From positions 1-25,879 of the forward strand of contig CAZCTY010000013.1 of the NCBI GenBank assembly GCA_964501945.1: a DNA stretch of 25,879 bases. The letters run 5' to 3'. Positions 1 through 5,825 of the stretch are shown here, piece by piece. Each line of letters starts with the position of its first letter. Position 1 is the first letter of the stretch. A program made the translations under genes and the position numbers. The notes under the pieces are model-generated. The model had not been told where the DNA came from and did no database searches. It saw only the letters and a list, made by a program, of their open reading frames with translations. The DNA is from 21-14-0-10-32-9 sp964501945 (GTDB lineage: Archaea > Nanobdellota > Nanobdellia > Woesearchaeales > 21-14-0-10-32-9).

Positions 1-730
1 GGTGTGATTCCATTATTGGGTTTCCTTTTGCTTTGCATTCTTCAAAATTTGTTACTTCGTTTTCGTTTTTATTTATATCTTGTATATTTGTTGCTCCTGC
101 TGCTTCGGCTTCGCACCTATTTCCAAATTTCTTTTCTATAGTTATTTCTTCGTCGTCACTCTTTGGCATCGTTATCTCTCCCAATACTGGCATGTATTCC
201 TTTGTGCACGCTGTTGGTTCTCTGTAGTATTCCTCGTATTCTGGGCATTTTGTTTCCCAAACTCTTATGCACTCATCTAGTGATGGGCACCATGTGTAGC
301 CTGCGCTTGGTATGCATCCGTATTCATCTTCGTCTCCTCCAAGCAAGGGTTCTTCTTGTATTGGTTTTATGTTTGTTGCTCCTTGTGCTTTTGCGACGCA
401 TTCATTTCCAAATTCTAGTGTCGTTGTGCATTCTCCTTCATCGCAAGGGAAAACTATGTCTCCTTTTACTGGTGCATATTCCATTGTGCACGCTGTTGGT
501 TCCCTGTAATATTCCTTGTATTCTGGGCATTTCTCTAGCCATACTTGTATGCATTCATTTAGGCTTGGACAATACGTCTCGCCTTTCTCTGTGTTGCATG
601 TTCCTTCTAAGTCTGTGTTTGTTGTGTTTTCTTCTTGTGTGTTTTCTTGTGGTGTTTCTTCATCGCACGCTATCATTGTAATTGCAAGTGCTATGAGCGA
701 TATTATTAGTATGTATTTGGTTATTTTCAT
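1..730 (-). CDS. Secreted lipoprotein with two Kazal-like modules (3' end outside window)
   Basis: The frame is open from ATG at 730 to the window edge, giving 243 residues with no stop. Residues 1-22 form a lipoprotein signal (Lys-rich start, hydrophobic stretch, lipobox MIAC with C22), so the mature protein should be anchored outside the membrane. An acidic Thr/Asn/Glu linker follows. Then come two similar modules (about 45-121 and 139-216). Each has a Cys-rich part (YCPSLNECIQVW, then WCPSLDECIRVW) and a part resembling a Kazal inhibitor (CTxEYxPVxG ... FGNxCxAxAxGAT). The usual Cys after PxV is K89 or L183, so a canonical disulfide is missing. Residues 229-242 (FEECKAKGNPIMES) resemble a Cys-cluster motif I recall from DPANN and CPR secreted proteins. 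The start is supported by AGGTGAT just upstream. A role in protease inhibition or surface binding is inference only. Confidence 0.8.
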   Translation of the reverse strand, partial: MKITKYILIISLIALAITMIACDEETPQENTQEENTTNTDLEGTCNTEKGETYCPSLNECIQVWLEKCPEYKEYYREPTACTMEYAPVKGDIVFPCDEGECTTTLEFGNECVAKAQGATNIKPIQEEPLLGGDEDEYGCIPSAGYTWCPSLDECIRVWETKCPEYEEYYREPTACTKEYMPVLGEITMPKSDDEEITIEKKFGNRCEAEAAGATNIQDINKNENEVTNFEECKAKGNPIMESH

Positions 731-733
731 ATT

Positions 734-783
734 ATCACCTTTTTTTCTTTGTGATATTAGTATTGTTTGTGAAGTATTTAAAT
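734..783 (-). promoter_or_regulatory. TATA box and Shine-Dalgarno of the lipoprotein gene
   Basis: Read on the minus strand, a TATA-like ATTTAAATA lies at 783-775. AGGTGAT at 740-734 matches an archaeal 16S 3' end (anti-SD) and sits 3 nt before the ATG. The expected transcription start, about 26 nt from the TATA centre, is near 753. That gives a short leader carrying the SD. Confidence 0.55.
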
Positions 784-847
784 TATCTTTAGAGTTCTAT
801 TTTATTTGAAGTTATGTTTTTTTTAGAATTTGAATAATGTTATTTTA

Positions 848-903
848 AAAAAAAAAGAAAATGCCTTCACAAAGTGTTTTGGGGGGGTTGCTAGGTGAAG
901 GCA
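848..903 (-). terminator. Stem-loop plus T-tract downstream of ftsZ
   Basis: A perfect 9-bp inverted repeat, TGCCTTCAC (862-870) with GTGAAGGCA (895-903), encloses a 24-nt loop containing a run of seven G on the plus strand. Read on the minus strand, the stem is followed by TTTTCTTTTTTTTTT. This is a terminator-like layout placed after ftsZ and before the lipoprotein gene. Termination at T-tracts is known in archaea. The role of the stem is inference. Confidence 0.6.
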
Positions 904-912
904 GTAGAAATG

Positions 913-935
913 AAAAAAGTTAGGGCTCTCGCCCT
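913..935 (-). terminator. Short hairpin with GAGA tetraloop right after ftsZ
   Basis: On the minus strand, AGGGC-GAGA-GCCCT (935-922) is a 5-bp stem closed by a GNRA-type tetraloop, followed by AACTTTTTT. It lies 9 nt after the ftsZ stop codon, upstream of the longer hairpin at 848-903. It could be a first terminator or a 3'-end stabilising structure. Confidence 0.5.
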
Positions 936-944
936 GTAGCGTTT

Positions 945-1991
945 TTATTTGACGATTTCTATGCCTAGTTCACTGCTTAGTTGCTGTCTTGCAGTTTCTG
1001 CGTGTTTCTCTGATGGTTTTCCTAGGATCCAAGGAGATTTTACGCCTGTTATAATTGTCATGACTGTGATTTTTCCTTTCATGTCGTCTGATACGCGTGC
1101 TCCCCAGATTACGTTTGCGTCTTCATCCATTGCTTCTGTAACTAGTTCTCCTATTTTGCTAATTTCATCCAGGGTCATGTCCATTCCGCCGTGGATTTGG
1201 ATGATTGCTCCGCTTGCACCTTCATAGCTTATGTCTAGTAACGGATTTGATAGTGCTCCTTTTACTGCTTCCTCTACTCTGTTTGCTGTATCTGATGCTC
1301 CTACTCCGATTGCTGCTACATCTCCATTTGTCATAATTGTTCTAACGTCTGCATAGTCTAGGTTTACTAAGCTTGGCACTGCGATTGTTTCTACGATCCC
1401 TTTAATCATTGTTGCAACTAGTTCGTTTGCGACTGCGAATGCTTGTTGTACTGGTAGGTTTCCTGCGATTTGTACTAGTCTGTTGTTATCTATTACGATG
1501 ACTGTGTCTGATACTTTTCTTAGTTGTTGTAGTCCGTGTTCTGCTTTATCTACTCTTGCTCTCTCGATTTTAAATGGCATTGTTACGGTTCCAATTACGA
1601 TTGCTCCCATATCTCTTGCTACTTGTGCTATTACTGGTGCTGCTCCTGTTCCTGTTCCGCCGCCCATTCCTGCGCATACGAATACCATATCTGATCCTTT
1701 TAGTGCGTCTTTAATGCTTGATAGGCTCTCTTGTGCTGCTTCTGCTCCTTTTTCTGGGTAGCCTCCGCATCCAAGGCCTCTTGTTACATCTCTTCCGATT
1801 AGAAATTTTCTATCTGCTTCTATGATGTTTAGGTGTTGTTGGTCGGTGTTGCATGCCATTATTTCTGCTCCTTGGACTCCTTTTAGGTAGAGCCAGTTGG
1901 TCATGTTTCCGCCGCCGCCACCGCATCCGATGACTTTGATGTTTGCTTGTCCTGCTTCTAATTCTTGGTTTTGTTCGTTTGTATATTCCAT
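945..1991 (-). CDS. ftsZ: Cell division GTPase FtsZ (archaeal, FtsZ2-like)
   Basis: This tubulin-family GTPase polymerises at mid-cell to drive division. The 348-residue length is typical of archaeal FtsZ. The nucleotide site is visible: GCGGGGGN (22-29), the tubulin signature GGGTGTG (110-116) and NTD (48-50). The synergy-loop residues that complete the neighbour's GTPase site are in NLDYADV (210-216, with D212 and D215). The region FKIERAR (140-146) and the end TGVKSPWILG (315-324) look more like archaeal FtsZ2 than FtsZ1; this assignment is from memory. The C-terminal tail is short, with no obvious conserved anchoring peptide. GGAGGG lies about 13 nt before the ATG. The gene seems monocistronic, with a leader of about 120 nt and two hairpins behind it. 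The FtsZ identity is certain; the subtype is not. Confidence 0.97.
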   Translation of the reverse strand: MEYTNEQNQELEAGQANIKVIGCGGGGGNMTNWLYLKGVQGAEIMACNTDQQHLNIIEADRKFLIGRDVTRGLGCGGYPEKGAEAAQESLSSIKDALKGSDMVFVCAGMGGGTGTGAAPVIAQVARDMGAIVIGTVTMPFKIERARVDKAEHGLQQLRKVSDTVIVIDNNRLVQIAGNLPVQQAFAVANELVATMIKGIVETIAVPSLVNLDYADVRTIMTNGDVAAIGVGASDTANRVEEAVKGALSNPLLDISYEGASGAIIQIHGGMDMTLDEISKIGELVTEAMDEDANVIWGARVSDDMKGKITVMTIITGVKSPWILGKPSEKHAETARQQLSSELGIEIVK

Positions 1992-2004
1992 TTTTGTTTT
2001 TTCC

Positions 2005-2143
2005 CCCTCCGGTTTTTTGGTTTTTTTGAGCTTGAGCTTTTCCTGGCTTTGGACCAGTATCCAGCAAGGCCCTGTGTTTTTGGAGTGTGATTTTTTTTGG
2101 CTCTGAGAATTGTTGTTTTGTAAAGTATATTTTGTTTTATATA
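2005..2143 (-). promoter_or_regulatory. ftsZ promoter, long 5' leader and SD
   Basis: On the minus strand, TATATAAAA (2143-2135) predicts a transcription start near 2113 and a leader of about 120 nt. That is unusual in a window where most genes look leaderless. The leader is less AT-rich than other spacers. It can form a small CTGG/CCAG hairpin, carries two adjacent AGCTCA copies, and ends with GGAGGG (2010-2005) as SD. Regulation through the leader is possible but not shown. Confidence 0.5.
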
Positions 2144-2161
2144 CTTCTAACTAGCAAAACA

Positions 2162-2169
2162 TTTATATA
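2162..2169 (+). promoter_or_regulatory. Plus-facing TATA box before the stem-loop array
   Basis: TTTATATA, preceded by GCAAAACA (a BRE-like purine/A context), lies back to back with the ftsZ TATA box. It predicts a transcript starting near 2192, just before the three stem-loops. No plus-strand gene follows until 3090, so such a transcript would be noncoding. Chance TATA matches are common in this AT-rich spacer. Confidence 0.35.
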
Positions 2170-2201
2170 GTTATACTTCTCATTACCTTTTAGAACACGT
2201 T

Positions 2202-2285
2202 GTGACTTTCGCCAAGGTCGCTTTGCTTGATTCGCCAAAATCAAGTTTTTTCGTCGAAACCGTCTCGCCAAAAACGTTTTTCGAC
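2202..2285. ncRNA. Three tandem stem-loops sharing loop CGCCAA: candidate small RNA or operator array
   Basis: Stem-loop 1 (2202-2221): GTGACT / GGTCGC around TTCGCCAA. Stem-loop 2 (2226-2245): CTTGATT / AATCAAG around CGCCAA. Stem-loop 3 (2253-2285): GTCGAAA / TTTCGAC, then CGT/ACG, around CTCGCCAAAA. The stems differ in sequence but the loop is the same, as expected when loop sequence and stem shape are selected. Stem-loop 1 has two G-T pairs that work only in a plus-strand RNA, which fits the plus-facing TATA at 2162-2169. A T-run follows stem-loop 2. A minus-facing TATA at 2350-2357 leaves the other strand possible, and the array could instead be a DNA site upstream of ftsZ. No reading frame of note overlaps it. 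Confidence 0.4.
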
Positions 2286-2434
2286 AATTGTAAAATTTCT
2301 GTTAACCTTTCCCCTTGGTTTGTCTTAGTATACATTATTTAGTATGTAGTATATAAATGTTTTTGTTCTTTAATAAACCATATATAAACAATATTTTTAT
2401 AACATGTATTTTAGAAAGCTATTGTTTTTTTATT

Positions 2435-2971
2435 TTATCGTCGAGAATCGTATAAAATAAGTTTTCTTCCGCGATACAGACCCATAGAACTCATCTGTTC
2501 ATATTGTGTTGGCGCCAATATTAAGTATATTATATTAAATTTGTATGCTTCTTTTAACTCAAGTGTTTTATCTCGTATTATATTTTGATCTATATTCTCC
2601 CCTACAAGAAGGACACTCGCCCTATCTTTCTCTTCCTCCCCATGGAGTATTGCCCTCTCAACGCCTTCAACTTGTTTTATGAAATCCGAGAATTCTTTGA
2701 GTGCAGTCGTCTTATCTTCAAGGAGTCCTGAGAACATTTTTAGGTTCGTTGTATTTGCCATATATGTTTTCAAGTATTTTTCTTTGCTCTCAGCTATTAA
2801 TTCCAATGTTAGAAGTTGTTTTATTATTCTATGAGTTGTCGCCGGCGGAACTTTTGTTATTCTCGCAATCTCTCTTAAGTAATATTCTTTATCTTGGTTG
2901 TTTACAAATAGTCTTAAGATCTTGATTATTTTTTTATCAAATAATGTTTCTACTATTTGTTTTTTATCCAT
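2435..2971 (-). CDS. Winged-helix regulator with degenerate nucleotidyltransferase-like domain
   Basis: The protein has 178 residues. Residues 8-75 form a winged helix-turn-helix typical of archaeal MarR/ArsR-like regulators (helices around KKIIKILRLF, YLREIARITKVP and TTHRIIKQLLTLELI). Residues 105-178 have the size and strand pattern of a minimal nucleotidyltransferase (MNT) domain. However, the GS motif is GE (ILHGEEE) and the DxD acids are absent (ASVLLV), so transfer activity is unlikely. The protein is probably a transcription factor, possibly autoregulated from the direct repeats at 3012-3041. A TATA 26 nt ahead of the ATG makes the mRNA leaderless. Third codon positions are mixed, unlike the A/C-ending bias of other minus-strand genes, which may hint at a different history. 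The regulator call is good; the target is unknown. Confidence 0.75.
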   Translation of the reverse strand: MDKKQIVETLFDKKIIKILRLFVNNQDKEYYLREIARITKVPPATTHRIIKQLLTLELIAESKEKYLKTYMANTTNLKMFSGLLEDKTTALKEFSDFIKQVEGVERAILHGEEEKDRASVLLVGENIDQNIIRDKTLELKEAYKFNIIYLILAPTQYEQMSSMGLYRGRKLILYDSRR

Positions 2972-2996
2972 TAGTTTTTATTTCTCGACCAAAACT

Positions 2997-3006
2997 ATTT
3001 AAATAT
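2997..3006 (-). promoter_or_regulatory. TATA box of the winged-helix gene (leaderless)
   Basis: The palindromic ATTTAAAT-type box is centred near 3001, about 27-30 nt from the ATG at 2971. The transcript should therefore start within a few nucleotides of the start codon. No SD is present. Confidence 0.55.
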
Positions 3007-3011
3007 TTCGG

Positions 3012-3041
3012 TTTTGGAACAGCGTTTCATTTTTGGAACAG
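3012..3041. promoter_or_regulatory. Direct repeat TTTTGGAACAG x2, candidate operator
   Basis: TTTTGGAACAG occurs at 3012-3022 and again at 3031-3041, both copies exact, with a 19-bp period (just under two helical turns). The pair sits between the TATA box of the winged-helix gene and that of trm-G10, where a regulator could control both divergent leaderless genes. Binding by the neighbouring regulator is inference. Confidence 0.5.
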
Positions 3042-3059
3042 GGTTTTTTTGCAAAAGCA

Positions 3060-3067
3060 TTAAAATA
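3060..3067 (+). promoter_or_regulatory. TATA-like box of trm-G10 (leaderless)
   Basis: TTAAAATA is centred about 26 nt before the ATG at 3090, and no SD is present. The mRNA should begin at the start codon. The box is weaker than the others in this window. Confidence 0.45.
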
Positions 3068-3089
3068 TCTTTGAAGTTCTCAAACAATT

Positions 3090-4067
3090 ATGCGCCAAAA
3101 ATTTTTGTTAGGTTTAACTTTATCCAAGTTCAATCTTGAGTTAAGTAAAACCGAAGCATTGTTATGTTTTAAAGCTTATTTTGAAGTGGAAGAATTTCTT
3201 TTTGTCAGTAATCATTTATTTTTTTTTGTATCTGGCGATTCTAGTGATATTGTTAATTGTTTGAATCGTTTGGCTTTTACGAAAGAGTGTTTTGTTGTTT
3301 CTTCAAAAAAGGATTGGGTTTTTGAATTGGTTGATTTTTGTAAGATTTTTAATTTGCCTTATGGCAAAGAGGTTAGTTTTAGCGTTGTTCCTTTCATGTT
3401 TAATAATAGAGATTCTTTCGTAGAAAATGTTGCAAGCACCATTTGTGATGAAAACTTAGCTGGCAGAGTTCATCTCTCAAAGCCTGATTTAATCATTGGT
3501 GGCTTTGAATCTTTGAATTTGTTTGGTGTTTTGATTTGGTCTAATAAAGATTCTTTCATAAAGCGTAGGGTTCACTTAAAGCCTAAGCCTCATCCTAGTG
3601 GTATTGATCCTAGGCTTGCTAGAGCCATGATTAATTTGGCATCTGCCAAAGAAGAAGTCTTGGATCCTTTTTGTGGTGCTGGAGGGATTTTAGAAGAGGT
3701 TAAGCTTATTGGTTTGAAATACATAGGGGTTGATATTTCTTGGAAGATGATTAATCTTGCAAGGATTAATCTTGGCAGCAGAGAAAATTTGTTTAAGATG
3801 GATGCTTTGTCTTGGGATTCATACGTTGAGTGCGTGGTTACTGATTTGCCTTATGGTAAAAGTTGTATTCTTGATAAAGAATTTTTATTGTTGGCCGATA
3901 ATTTTCTTAGTTATTATAAGAATTATACTAATAAAATAGTTGTTTGTGCCCCTAATTCTTATGATTTGGTAAGTATTGCTAAAAAGCATGGTTGGGCGTT
4001 AGATTCTTTTTTTGATGTTTATGTTCATGGTTCTCTTACACGGAGGCTTCATATTTTTTCTATTTAG
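3090..4067 (+). CDS. trmG10: tRNA (guanine-10-N2) methyltransferase, Trm-G10 family
   Basis: The predicted role is mono- or dimethylation of the exocyclic amine of G10 in tRNA, using S-adenosylmethionine. It has 325 residues, the usual size of the archaeal family. The first ~150 residues are divergent and should hold the N-terminal ferredoxin-like and THUMP RNA-binding parts. The family signature HPSGIDPRLARAMINLA (168-184) precedes SAM motif I DPFCGAGG (192-199), an acidic residue at the end of the next strand (GVDIS, 213-217) and the catalytic TDLPYG (251-256), the family's form of N/D-PPY. It is transcribed divergently from the regulator and followed after 51 nt by a class II aldolase with its own TATA. 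CGCCAAAAA at codons 2-4 matches the loop of stem-loop 3 upstream. Confidence 0.9.
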   Translation: MRQKFLLGLTLSKFNLELSKTEALLCFKAYFEVEEFLFVSNHLFFFVSGDSSDIVNCLNRLAFTKECFVVSSKKDWVFELVDFCKIFNLPYGKEVSFSVVPFMFNNRDSFVENVASTICDENLAGRVHLSKPDLIIGGFESLNLFGVLIWSNKDSFIKRRVHLKPKPHPSGIDPRLARAMINLASAKEEVLDPFCGAGGILEEVKLIGLKYIGVDISWKMINLARINLGSRENLFKMDALSWDSYVECVVTDLPYGKSCILDKEFLLLADNFLSYYKNYTNKIVVCAPNSYDLVSIAKKHGWALDSFFDVYVHGSLTRRLHIFSI

Positions 4068-4078
4068 TTTTAGAAATG

Positions 4079-4115
4079 TTTATATAATATCTTGTTTAGT
4101 TTATTAATCGGTGAG
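4079..4115 (+). promoter_or_regulatory. TATA box and SD that fix the start of the class II aldolase
   Basis: TTTATATAATA starts at 4079 and predicts transcription from about 4108. GGTGAG (4110-4115) is then almost at the 5' end of the mRNA and 3 nt before ATG 4119. A longer frame from TTG at 4092 would begin upstream of the predicted transcript, so it is rejected. Confidence 0.6.
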
Positions 4116-4118
4116 TTT

Positions 4119-5039
4119 ATGTTTGTTAGTACTAAATCAATGCTTAAAAAGGCGCGCAGGGAAGGTTATGCTGTCGGAGCTTTCAACACCAGTAATTTAG
4201 AGTTTACGAAAGCAATTATCAGGGCAGCTGAGGATTTGAAGTCTCCTGTTATTATTCAAACATCTACTAGTGCTATTAATTATGCTGGGCTTTTAGAGAT
4301 TAAAAGTATTGTTGAGAGTCTTGCGAGGAAAGCTAAAGTTCCTGTTGCTTTGCATTTAGATCATGGCCCTAGTGTTGAGTGGGCTCGTGATTGTTTGAGG
4401 GCTGGTTATTCTTCTGTTATGATTGATGCGTCCTCTTCATCTTTCAAAGATAATGTTGCTGTTACTAAAAAAGTGGTTTTGGCAGCATCTAAATATAAGG
4501 CGAGTGTTGAAGCTGAGCTTGGTGCGCTTCAGGGCATTGAGGACGAGGTTAATGTTAGTTCTAAGGATGCTTTTCTCACTGATCCTGATGAGGCTTTAGA
4601 TTTTGTTCGTAGGACTGGTTGTGATTCTTTGGCTGTTGCTATTGGTACGAGTCATGGTCCTTATAAGTTTAAAGGTAAGTCCAGGCTTGATTTTAATCGT
4701 TTGAAGCATATTAGTGAGAAAGTTAGTATTCCTTTAGTTCTTCATGGCGCATCTTGTATTCCTGTGCGTGAATTGAAAAAGGCTAAAAAGTATGGCGCTG
4801 TTATTGGTGATGCTCATGGTTTATCTAATGCTGATTTAAAGAAGGCTGTTAGTTTAGGTATATCTAAAGTTAATATTGATTCTGATTTGAGGCTTGTTTT
4901 TAATGCTTCTTTGCGTGAATTTTTATTCAAGCACCCTGAAGTTTATGATCCAAGGACTATTTTGAGTTATACTAACGAGGCTATTTATAATTTTGTTAGG
5001 AAAAAAATATTAGTTCTTGGTAGTGCTGGTAAAGCGTAG
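4119..5039 (+). CDS. fba: Class II (zinc) fructose-bisphosphate aldolase
   Basis: The family cleaves fructose 1,6-bisphosphate to dihydroxyacetone phosphate and glyceraldehyde 3-phosphate, or acts on tagatose 1,6-bisphosphate. From ATG 4119 it has 306 residues, a normal length. Family residues are in place: HLDHG (79-83, catalytic D81 and zinc ligand H82), VEAELGAL (130-137), GTSHGPYKF (176-184, zinc ligand H179), LHGASCIP (208-215, zinc ligand H209) and the phosphate-binding KVNIDSD near the C-terminus. Cys in LHGASC, where Gly or Ser is common, is a minor oddity. Class II aldolases are less usual in archaea than DhnA-type class I enzymes. This one converges, with a 3-nt gap, on a class I-type gene lacking its catalytic lysine, which suggests the class II enzyme carries the activity. 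Substrate preference cannot be read from sequence. Confidence 0.92.
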   Translation: MFVSTKSMLKKARREGYAVGAFNTSNLEFTKAIIRAAEDLKSPVIIQTSTSAINYAGLLEIKSIVESLARKAKVPVALHLDHGPSVEWARDCLRAGYSSVMIDASSSSFKDNVAVTKKVVLAASKYKASVEAELGALQGIEDEVNVSSKDAFLTDPDEALDFVRRTGCDSLAVAIGTSHGPYKFKGKSRLDFNRLKHISEKVSIPLVLHGASCIPVRELKKAKKYGAVIGDAHGLSNADLKKAVSLGISKVNIDSDLRLVFNASLREFLFKHPEVYDPRTILSYTNEAIYNFVRKKILVLGSAGKA

Positions 5040-5042
5040 TTT

Positions 5043-5825
5043 TTATTTTCTTAGTGCTTGTTGTGCTGTTTTGTTGTTAAATATTACTTCTTTTAGTGCT
5101 TTTGTTGCGTCAAATGGGTTTTCTGTTTGCCATATGTTTCGTCCTACTGCAACACCTATCGCGCCTGCTTCCATTGCTTTTTGTACGTGGTCTAAAAATT
5201 CTTTTTGGTTTGTTTTCTCTCCGCCTGCAATTATTACTTTTGATTTTCCTGCGCACTTTGTTATCCATTTTAAGCCTTCTATGTCTTCGTTATAATTTAT
5301 GTTTATGATGTCTGCTCCAAGTTCCATTGCTACTCTCGCGCCGTATGCTGTTGTGTTTGTGTCTAGTTCGTGTTTTATTCTTTTGCCTTTTGGTCTAATC
5401 CAACACACTACTGGTATTCCTGCGTTGTGTGCTTGTTCGCAGATTCTTCCAAACTCGACAAACATTTGTTGTTCGTGTTCGCTTCCTATGTATATTGTGT
5501 ATCCAACCGCTGTCGCGCCTATGTCTAGGGCGTGTTTTACTGATGTGTGTTGCAGTGATATTGGCTCTTCTGCTTCATATAGTGTTTTTCCGTTTAGTTT
5601 TATTATTAGTGGAACATCTTTAAAGTAGCTCATGTAATATTTTTCTGCGATGCCTGTTTGTACTGCTATCGCAGTGTATCTTCCTTCAAGTGCTATGTCT
5701 AGTATATAATTTGGGTCTACTGTTTTTGTGTTTAAATCGCTAGGGCCGTGTTCAAATCCTTGGTCGTATGCGAGCATCATACATTTTCCATCTTTTAGGA
5801 TTCTCTCTATTTTTGTTCTTTTCAT
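5043..5825 (-). CDS. DhnA-type class I aldolase homologue lacking the Schiff-base lysine
   Basis: This 260-residue TIM-barrel protein belongs to the archaeal class I fructose-bisphosphate aldolase / AroA' family. Conserved parts are YDQGFEHGP (20-28), VGYTIYIGSEHE (107-118), IAGGEKT (199-205) and the phosphate-binding VAVGRNIWQ (225-233). The family forms a Schiff base on Lys in GADIVKTNYTGD-like segments. Here residues 170-181 read GADIININYNED, with Asn (AAC, plus-strand 5301-5303) at that position and Asn again two residues later. No neighbouring Lys aligns. The protein may have lost aldolase chemistry, may use a displaced residue, or may do something else. It overlaps the PfkB gene by 4 nt (ATGA) and has GAGGTG upstream, so it is the last gene of the operon. 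Confidence 0.85.
   Translation of the reverse strand: MKRTKIERILKDGKCMMLAYDQGFEHGPSDLNTKTVDPNYILDIALEGRYTAIAVQTGIAEKYYMSYFKDVPLIIKLNGKTLYEAEEPISLQHTSVKHALDIGATAVGYTIYIGSEHEQQMFVEFGRICEQAHNAGIPVVCWIRPKGKRIKHELDTNTTAYGARVAMELGADIININYNEDIEGLKWITKCAGKSKVIIAGGEKTNQKEFLDHVQKAMEAGAIGVAVGRNIWQTENPFDATKALKEVIFNNKTAQQALRK

Larger units (their letters stand above)
1992..2434. other. 443-nt spacer between ftsZ and the winged-helix gene
   Basis: From ftsZ outwards, the spacer holds the ftsZ leader and promoter (about 1992-2143), a plus-facing TATA (2162-2169), the stem-loop array (2202-2285), and an AT-rich stretch (2286-2434). The last stretch has a minus-facing TATTTATATA-type box (2350-2357, preceded by AAAACA) and further TATA-like runs near 2387. 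No coding frame longer than a few codons, no tRNA and no C/D-box guide motifs were seen. Confidence 0.6.

Noticed and set aside
33..809. Several overlapping plus-strand reading frames with Phe/Leu-rich translations
   Set aside because: They are antisense shadows of the lipoprotein gene. The minus strand gives a signal peptide, lipobox, SD and repeated Cys modules.
1810..2067. 85-residue minus-strand frame beginning in the ftsZ leader
   Set aside because: It overlaps ftsZ in another frame, is Arg/Lys-rich low complexity, and has no matching SD. The ftsZ frame explains the sequence.
2202..2285. CRISPR array
   Set aside because: Only a 6-nt loop core recurs. The stems differ, spacing is 23 and 33 nt, and no cas gene is present.
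2107..2434. RNase P RNA, SRP RNA or tRNA in the ftsZ upstream spacer
   Set aside because: No acceptor stem, TTCGANNC-type T loop, SRP tetraloop region or conserved RNase P core sequence could be found.
4092..4118. TTG start extending the class II aldolase by nine residues
   Set aside because: It would begin upstream of the transcript predicted from the TATA box. ATG 4119 has an SD and matches the family's N-terminus.
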